A stretch of 64,000 nt of DNA. Origin: Acinetobacter piscicola (lineage in GTDB: Bacteria > Pseudomonadota > Gammaproteobacteria > Pseudomonadales > Moraxellaceae). Shown in pieces: positions 58,709 to 64,000 of the stretch (positions are counted from its first letter, which is position 1; each line of letters starts with the position of its first letter). Where the stretch lies: contig NZ_CP048659.1 in the NCBI RefSeq assembly GCF_015218165.1, forward strand, positions 3,596,001 to 3,660,000. The letters are read 5' to 3'. The notes below the pieces were generated by a model. That model did no database searches. It saw only the letters and a program-made list of their open reading frames with translations, and was not told the origin of the DNA. The translations under genes and the position numbers were made by a program.

Positions 58709-59434
58709 TTATGGCAACATTGCTAAATAGGTAGATGGATTTTTACGTTGACCATCTTTCACTACTTCATAATGTAAATGTGGGCCTGTACAACGCCCCG
58801 TACAACCAACATTAGCAATATGTTCACCTGCTTTCACCTGATCACCTACACGAGCAATTAAGCGTGAAGCGTGTGCGTAACGTGTTAAATAACCATTACC
58901 ATGGTTAATTTCGACATATTGACCATAGCCTGTACCCCAACCTGACTTGGTCACAATACCTGGACCTGTTGCATAGATTGGCGTACCACTTGGTGCTGAC
59001 ATGTCTAAACCAGAGTGATTTTCTGCACGACCACCCATGGTACGACCACCATAATTTGAACTTACACGTTTTAAATCAGGTAATGGATGCGTCACTAACC
59101 ATGAATATGGAGAGCCTGCTGAATAGCGAGACGCTGTAGATGCAACATGTGAAGAAGAAAGTGCTGCTGAACCGTATTTCTGAGCAATTGTTGCATTGTT
59201 CAATTCAATTGATTTTTCATTTGATGTACGTAAATGCGGTTGAAATGTTACACTGCCTGGAATATCCATATCATCAGGATGTGTATAAGAGCCTTGAGAC
59301 AATGTTTTCGAAAGCTGCTCTAAACGATCTGGAGCAGAAGGATTAGAAACATCTAATTGAACTAAATCTGCGAATGCAACCGATGCAGCAGAAGCTGCTA
59401 AAGAAAATGCCAATAAAATACGTCGCGAATGCAT
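58709..59434 (-). CDS. M23-family (LytM) peptidoglycan peptidase
   Basis: 241 residues with a signal peptide (MHSRRILLAFSLAASAASVAFA). The zinc motifs are complete: H140 and D144 (HSGLD) and H219/H221 (HLH), so it is likely an active endopeptidase rather than an EnvC-type activator. A low-complexity stretch (about 85-115) links the N-terminus to the domain. It acts in the periplasm in cell-wall turnover. It is divergent from dciA, near the division genes. Confidence 0.92.
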   Translation of the reverse strand: MHSRRILLAFSLAASAASVAFADLVQLDVSNPSAPDRLEQLSKTLSQGSYTHPDDMDIPGSVTFQPHLRTSNEKSIELNNATIAQKYGSAALSSSHVASTASRYSAGSPYSWLVTHPLPDLKRVSSNYGGRTMGGRAENHSGLDMSAPSGTPIYATGPGIVTKSGWGTGYGQYVEINHGNGYLTRYAHASRLIARVGDQVKAGEHIANVGCTGRCTGPHLHYEVVKDGQRKNPSTYLAMLP

Positions 59435-59540
59435 AAAAACCTCTTTTAACTGTTCTTAGTCAAGTTCCTTGAGTGATCTCGTCCTTGATATCTACTGAAA
59501 CGAGGGCTTAAGATAAGACATAACTATGTAGGAATAATGT

Positions 59541-59981
59541 ATGTCTGAACCTAAAAATCTCTTCCATCAAACAAGACAACACGTAAAAACAGGAAACTTA
59601 TCGTTTCTAAAAAAGCAAGTTGCCGAATGGCAAAGACTTACTAAATTAATTCAACCCTTATTACCTCAACCCGAAGTATGGCAGGTCGTATGTTATCAAT
59701 ACGGTATTTTGACGATTACCGGTGAAAATCAAGCTATGATTAGTCAGCTCGGTTATCTTCAAAAACAATATATTTCTCAATTATCACAATTAGAAGAGTT
59801 GAAAGATTTACAAAAAATTCAAATTCGCCTTCGCACAAGAAAAGTAGAACCTATACTTTTAAATAAACCCGTTCAACCCCTTACTCCCGCAACGCAAGAA
59901 ATGTTACAACACGCTGCAAGCTTTGTGAACGATGCTAAGCTTAGCCAAGCTTTGTTACGTTTGGCAAGCAATAAAAAGTAA
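59541..59981 (+). CDS. dciA: DUF721 protein, DciA helicase-loader family
   Basis: 146 residues. A DUF721/DciA domain (about residues 40-105: VWQVVCYQYGILTITGENQAMISQLGYLQKQYI) is followed by a charged C-terminal tail. DciA is the ancestral loader of the replicative helicase DnaB in bacteria without DnaC. Its place beside lpxC and the division genes is conserved in gammaproteobacteria. Confidence 0.85.
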   Translation: MSEPKNLFHQTRQHVKTGNLSFLKKQVAEWQRLTKLIQPLLPQPEVWQVVCYQYGILTITGENQAMISQLGYLQKQYISQLSQLEELKDLQKIQIRLRTRKVEPILLNKPVQPLTPATQEMLQHAASFVNDAKLSQALLRLASNKK

Positions 59982-60078
59982 ACAAGAAAATAAAAATTAA
60001 TATATTGTATTTGTAAAAAGCCAAATAAGTCACATTTTTAAATGTTACTTTATAACATACCCACTCAAAAGCAAGGAC

Positions 60079-60981
60079 TTATAAGACCTGTACATATTGA
60101 ATAGGACAAGAAGATATGTCATTAAATGTTACAATTTCATAGCTGCTTGGATCACTTTTAACATTGCGTAAAAGCTGATTATTCAGGGCATGACCCGATT
60201 TATAACCGTCAAACTTGGCAATAATTTGATGACCAAGCAAATATAAATCCCCTACCGCATCTAAAATTTTATGTCGTACAAACTCATCTGCAAAGCGTAA
60301 ACCTTCTTCATTCACTACCCCAGTATCATCTAGCCCCACAGCATTATCTAGGCTTGCACCCAGCGCTAAATTATGCGCTTTGAGATAATCTAAATCCTTC
60401 ATAAAACCAAAAGTACGTGCACCACTCACTTCATACACAAAAGTTTCAGTCGAGAAATCAATAGTTGCAGACTGGTATTCTTTAGCAAATGCTGGATGAT
60501 CAAAATCAATTTCAAAATTAATTTGAAAACCATTATGAGGGGTAAAAACAGCTTTTTTATCCTCAATTAATGCTTCTACAGGCTTGAGCATACGAATAAA
60601 TTTTTTGGGTGCATCCTGCTCAACCAAACCGCCTTGCATTAATAAGTAGATAAATGGTCCTGCACTGCCATCCATGATCGGAATTTCAGAGGCAGAAACT
60701 TCAATAATTAAATTGTCGATGCCTAAACCTGCAATGGCACTCGTCACATGCTCAATCGTTCCCACTTTGGCGTCATGTTCAACCAAATTGGAGCACATAA
60801 AGGCTTCTTGCACCAGCATAGCATCAGCACGAATTTCTACAGGCGGATTTAGGTCAATACGGCGAAATACAATACCCCCATCAGCAACATGTGGCAAAAA
60901 GTTAATCATCACTTTTTGTCCACTATGCAGTCCGATGCCACTCGCTTTCACGACACGTTTCAGGGTACGCTGTTTCAACAT
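60079..60981 (-). CDS. lpxC: UDP-3-O-acyl-N-acetylglucosamine deacetylase
   Basis: 300 residues. Zinc ligands H78 (IEHVTSA), H237 and D241 (HKILDAVGD) and the catalytic H264 (KSGHALNN) are all present. It catalyses the committed step of lipid A synthesis in the cytoplasm. It follows ftsZ with a terminator between, so it has its own promoter. Loss of lpxC is a known route to colistin resistance in A. baumannii; this copy is intact. Confidence 0.97.
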   Translation of the reverse strand: MLKQRTLKRVVKASGIGLHSGQKVMINFLPHVADGGIVFRRIDLNPPVEIRADAMLVQEAFMCSNLVEHDAKVGTIEHVTSAIAGLGIDNLIIEVSASEIPIMDGSAGPFIYLLMQGGLVEQDAPKKFIRMLKPVEALIEDKKAVFTPHNGFQINFEIDFDHPAFAKEYQSATIDFSTETFVYEVSGARTFGFMKDLDYLKAHNLALGASLDNAVGLDDTGVVNEEGLRFADEFVRHKILDAVGDLYLLGHQIIAKFDGYKSGHALNNQLLRNVKSDPSSYEIVTFNDISSCPIQYVQVL

Positions 60982-61043
60982 GCTTCTGTGTTCTTCAACC
61001 TAAATCTGCTATACGTTAGCACATTTAGCCATTGATAAAAAAC

Positions 61044-61074
61044 AAAAAAGGCAGTAAAACTTACTGCCTTTTTC
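61044..61074 (-). terminator. Terminator of ftsZ
   Basis: AAGGCAGTAA pairs with TTACTGCCTT around AAC; a T run follows on the minus strand. It sits between ftsZ and lpxC. Confidence 0.85.
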
Positions 61075-61105
61075 GATCATCATCAGTATTTATTTAAATA
61101 ATCAA

Positions 61106-62287
61106 TTATTTACGTTGTTGATTCTTCAAATAATCTTGAATGCTCATCGGTGTAGAACGTGGTGATGCACTGGTATTCGCAACAGGCGCATCATTGTTCT
61201 GACGCTTACTGATCGCAGGAATATCATCCTCATCTACAGCATTTTGAGTAGATTGCTGTACATTTGCAGCAACACTTACAGGAGTACGACGTTTTACTTC
61301 TGCTTCATTGGCATTACGTGTTAGACCTGTGGCAATCACAGTCACACGAATTTCATCACGTGCGTCTGGATCAAATACTGTACCAAAGAAGACTTCGCCT
61401 TCATCAAGGTCAACAATCTGATTGACAACATCTGTGATAATTTCAGTTTCACGTAATGTAACATCTGCACCACCAGTAATGTTAATCAAAACGCCTTTGG
61501 CATTCATGATATTCACATTATCTAATAATGGGCTACGAATCGCTAAACGTGCAGCTTCTTCAGCACGATCTGGACCACTGCTCTTACCTTCACCCATCAT
61601 GGCATAACCACGGGTACTCATTGCAGTTTTTAAATCGGCGAAGTCAAGGTTAATATGACCCGGACGAACAACTAAATCAAAAATACTACGCACAGCATTT
61701 AACAATACATCATCTGCTTTGCGGTAAGCATCTTGCATAGAGATGTCACCATACACACTAAGTAAGCGCTGATTTGGAATAATAATCAATGAATCAACAT
61801 GTTGTTCTAAAGCTTCAATGCCTTTTTCTGCTGAGCGTTGACGGCGGCGACCTTCAAAGTTAAATGGTGTTGTTACCACACCCACTGTCAAAATACCCAT
61901 TTCTTGAGCAATTTCAGCAACAACTGGCGCAGCACCTGTACCTGTACCACCGCCCATACCCGCAGTCACGAATACCATGTCCGCACCTTCAAGGTGTTGG
62001 CGAATCAATTCACGACTTTCTTCAGCAGCAATTTGACCTACATCAGGGTTTGCACCTGCACCCAAACCACGGGTACTTTGTTCACCGAGTTGAATTTTAA
62101 ATGGGGCATTCATACGATCTAAAGCTTGTTTATCCGTATTTGCACAAACAAATTTTACGCCTTTAATGTCCGACTGCACCATATGCTGTACGGCATTACC
62201 ACCACCACCACCAACACCAAATACAGTAAAACGGGCTTGACCGTTACTATCGGTTTGTTCATCTTCTAAAAATTCAAATGAGGCCAT
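61106..62287 (-). CDS. ftsZ: Cell division protein FtsZ
   Basis: 393 residues. The tubulin signature GGGTGTG is at 112-118 and the T7 synergy loop NLDFADLKT follows. A disordered linker (about 325-378) leads to the conserved C-terminal peptide [12 protein letters not shown] that binds FtsA and ZipA. It forms the GTP-dependent division ring. Confidence 0.98.
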   Translation of the reverse strand: MASFEFLEDEQTDSNGQARFTVFGVGGGGGNAVQHMVQSDIKGVKFVCANTDKQALDRMNAPFKIQLGEQSTRGLGAGANPDVGQIAAEESRELIRQHLEGADMVFVTAGMGGGTGTGAAPVVAEIAQEMGILTVGVVTTPFNFEGRRRQRSAEKGIEALEQHVDSLIIIPNQRLLSVYGDISMQDAYRKADDVLLNAVRSIFDLVVRPGHINLDFADLKTAMSTRGYAMMGEGKSSGPDRAEEAARLAIRSPLLDNVNIMNAKGVLINITGGADVTLRETEIITDVVNQIVDLDEGEVFFGTVFDPDARDEIRVTVIATGLTRNANEAEVKRRTPVSVAANVQQSTQNAVDEDDIPAISKRQNNDAPVANTSASPRSTPMSIQDYLKNQQRK

Positions 62288-62448
62288 GACCTTTAGATTT
62301 CCTACTTAATGTATGGCAGTCACTTAAGCCCGTATACTGCCTTGATCTTCAATAATAAAATTTGTTTTAGGATGCTGCTCATTGTTAAACTTGTCAAGTA
62401 TAGGACGACATACTTACAACTTTTTAACAATATTCCAAAAAATCAAAC

Positions 62449-63711
62449 CTAAAAAATACCTTTCAATTTGTTATTCATTGCAGTCCAACCATTGGCTATA
62501 CGCTCCCAAACTGAGCGATGGCTATTGACTTCTGGTTCTTCTACAGCATCTTGCATTTCACTTTGACTAAATAACAATAATCCTGACGCAGTTGCATACA
62601 TCGAACGGCGTAAAGCAGATAAATGTTGGTCATCTGCATATACATTTACTGTGGGATTCCCCAAATGTGCTGAAACACCTAACATTCTACGTGCTAACGT
62701 TACCATACCTTCGATTTGACATACATCCCCTGTTAATACCACACCATGATATAAACTTGGCAATGCACCACGTTGTTCTAATTCATCACGTACCAAACCT
62801 AAAATTTCTTCATAGCGAGCAATGATAATTTCAGCAAGTTCAATGCGGCTGATGGTTTGTGGACCATCAATTGCTTCAAACTGAATCATATGCTCAGGTT
62901 TGACTTGATGAATATCTACACAACCATAGAGTAACTTAATTCGCTCTGCTTCTTCTGTAGTGGTTTGTAATACAGCTGCAATATCTCGCGTGACATTTTC
63001 ACCACCACGTTGAATGGTATGTGCAAGTACCAAATGACCTTCAATATATACGGCAATATTGGTCGTGCCTGCGCCAATATCGAGCAAGCAAACCCCATAT
63101 TCTTTTTCGTCTTTTAGCAAACTACCTTCTGCTGTTGCTAAACAAGATACCACCATTTTCTCAACAGAAATATTGGCACCTTTCATTGCACGATCAAGAT
63201 TCTGCATGGTTGCAATCGGCATCATCATGAGCTGATAATGCGCAGTCATACTATGTGCAGTCAAATTAATTGGATTTTGTACCCATTCTTGTGAATCATC
63301 CAATTCAAAGCCCAAAGGGACAGCCGTTGCTAAATAATGATCTGCAGTTAAATGACTGGCTTTAGCCAAATCTAATGCACGAACAACTTCTGAAGTCGTA
63401 ATCGTTCGATCTGGATTCGCAATTGGGGTACGTCCCACAGCATAATGACTTTGTAATTCTGTACTAGGGATAGAAACCCATGCCGAATGTACACGACATT
63501 CTGCCATGTCTTCCGCTTCTTGCACGGCTTGTTTTATGGCATTGGTCACTTTATCTAGGCTAACAATTTTGCCTTTATTCATGCCTTTATTACGTGCGCT
63601 TGCCATACCAATAACCTGAATATTATCAGGGGCATGCACCTTACCTATTAGAACTGAAACTTTATGTGTCCCAATGTCTATCGCAACAACTGAGGGAACA
63701 GCTTCACTCAT
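62449..63711 (-). CDS. ftsA: Cell division protein FtsA
   Basis: 420 residues from the ATG at 63711; a GTG one codon upstream is possible. Actin-like motifs are visible: AIDIGTHKV (phosphate 1) and LLDIGAGTTNIAVY (phosphate 2). The C-terminal NKLKGIF is the amphipathic membrane-targeting helix. It anchors FtsZ to the membrane and recruits later division proteins. It lies in the ftsQ-ftsA-ftsZ cluster. Confidence 0.97.
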   Translation of the reverse strand: MSEAVPSVVAIDIGTHKVSVLIGKVHAPDNIQVIGMASARNKGMNKGKIVSLDKVTNAIKQAVQEAEDMAECRVHSAWVSIPSTELQSHYAVGRTPIANPDRTITTSEVVRALDLAKASHLTADHYLATAVPLGFELDDSQEWVQNPINLTAHSMTAHYQLMMMPIATMQNLDRAMKGANISVEKMVVSCLATAEGSLLKDEKEYGVCLLDIGAGTTNIAVYIEGHLVLAHTIQRGGENVTRDIAAVLQTTTEEAERIKLLYGCVDIHQVKPEHMIQFEAIDGPQTISRIELAEIIIARYEEILGLVRDELEQRGALPSLYHGVVLTGDVCQIEGMVTLARRMLGVSAHLGNPTVNVYADDQHLSALRRSMYATASGLLLFSQSEMQDAVEEPEVNSHRSVWERIANGWTAMNNKLKGIF

Positions 63712-63775
63712 CACTTCACTACCATTATCTTCATATTGTTTATCTTTGGCTTATCGCCTCTTATAAAGCCATCTA

Positions 63776-64000
63776 TTATGGCTGTACTATGCTTGGATCT
63801 GCAACGCTTGGGTCATTGTTCGTTACAACAAAGCCACCATTTAAAATTTTTGGCATTTTTGCATCTTTCCATTGAATCGCAAGACCATTTCGATAACGCA
63901 AATCAATGGCAGCAATATTTGACCAAACAGGTTTTAAATCAGTTTGTGCCAAATGACTTAAACGTTGTAATTTACTCATGGTTTGATCTTGGTCAACAAT
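63776..64000 (-). CDS. ftsQ: Cell division protein FtsQ, C-terminal fragment
   Basis: The window cuts this gene; 74 codons remain, in frame to the last base. The segment IAAIDLRYRNGLAIQWKD is the conserved C-terminal part of the FtsQ beta domain, which binds FtsB/FtsL in the periplasm. The position upstream of ftsA confirms the assignment. Confidence 0.9.
   Translation of the reverse strand: MVDQDQTMSKLQRLSHLAQTDLKPVWSNIAAIDLRYRNGLAIQWKDAKMPKILNGGFVVTNNDPSVADPSIVQP

Overview
The window is a chromosomal segment of an Acinetobacter-like gammaproteobacterium (Moraxellaceae). Evidence: an AT-rich base composition; the cell-division order ftsQ-ftsA-ftsZ-lpxC followed by dciA, an M23 peptidase and aceE-aceF; a porin that I recognise as the Acinetobacter Omp33-36 type; an intrinsic-type OXA class D beta-lactamase; and Crc/ExoIII next to pyrE. 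No insertion sequence, prophage, integron or CRISPR array was seen. I cannot name the species from sequence alone.

Layout. 1-6.6 kb: end of a Sel1-repeat gene, tRNA-Thr(TGT), a flavin oxidoreductase/methyltransferase pair, an apparent small RNA, a divergent pirin/ycaC pair with a LysR regulator, and ahpC. 6.7-13 kb: a TetR gene divergent from a hotdog-fold gene around a perfect 17-bp palindrome, then ssb, yajR, a DUF475 membrane protein, tenA, yciI and glpM genes. 13-20 kb: a Fur-box-like site before two short ORFs each broken by one in-frame TAA, uvrA, a second broken gene, a secreted protein with an internal repeat, the OXA gene, and two small-RNA-like units. 20-31 kb: Omp33-36 porin, BCCT transporter, a channel-like protein, then DUF485-actP and a giant SSS-type hybrid sensor kinase (an acetate uptake and sensing block). 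31-38 kb: hydrolase, OsmC, second pirin, pyrE divergent from the Crc/ExoIII gene, a GGA-rich small RNA candidate behind a 34-bp palindrome, an ArsC-like gene, DUF2147 and an esterase. 39-50 kb: a GGDEF cyclase, arsR-nemA with a large dyad, prfB with its programmed frameshift, a second porin-like protein, recJ, glmM-pdxH and guaB. 50-64 kb: a YkgJ gene and a broken secreted-protein gene, an MBL-fold protein, a manganese-riboswitch-controlled exporter, a DUF115-like protein, aceEF, the M23 peptidase, dciA, lpxC, ftsZ, ftsA and the end of ftsQ.

Most genes are housekeeping. The most interesting object is intergenic: 36224-36431 has eight GGA motifs in about 125 nt, two of them displayed as AGGAT hairpin loops, and ends in an intrinsic terminator whose own loop carries a GGA. 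This is the architecture of a CsrA/RsmA-sequestering RNA. It lies directly downstream of a crc-type gene and behind a 34-bp near-perfect palindrome that occupies the -35 region of its likely promoter. Other notable points are three further small-RNA-like units, four short genes interrupted by single stop codons, a yybP-ykoY riboswitch hidden under a spurious ORF, and several dyad operators beside TetR, ArsR and pirin genes.
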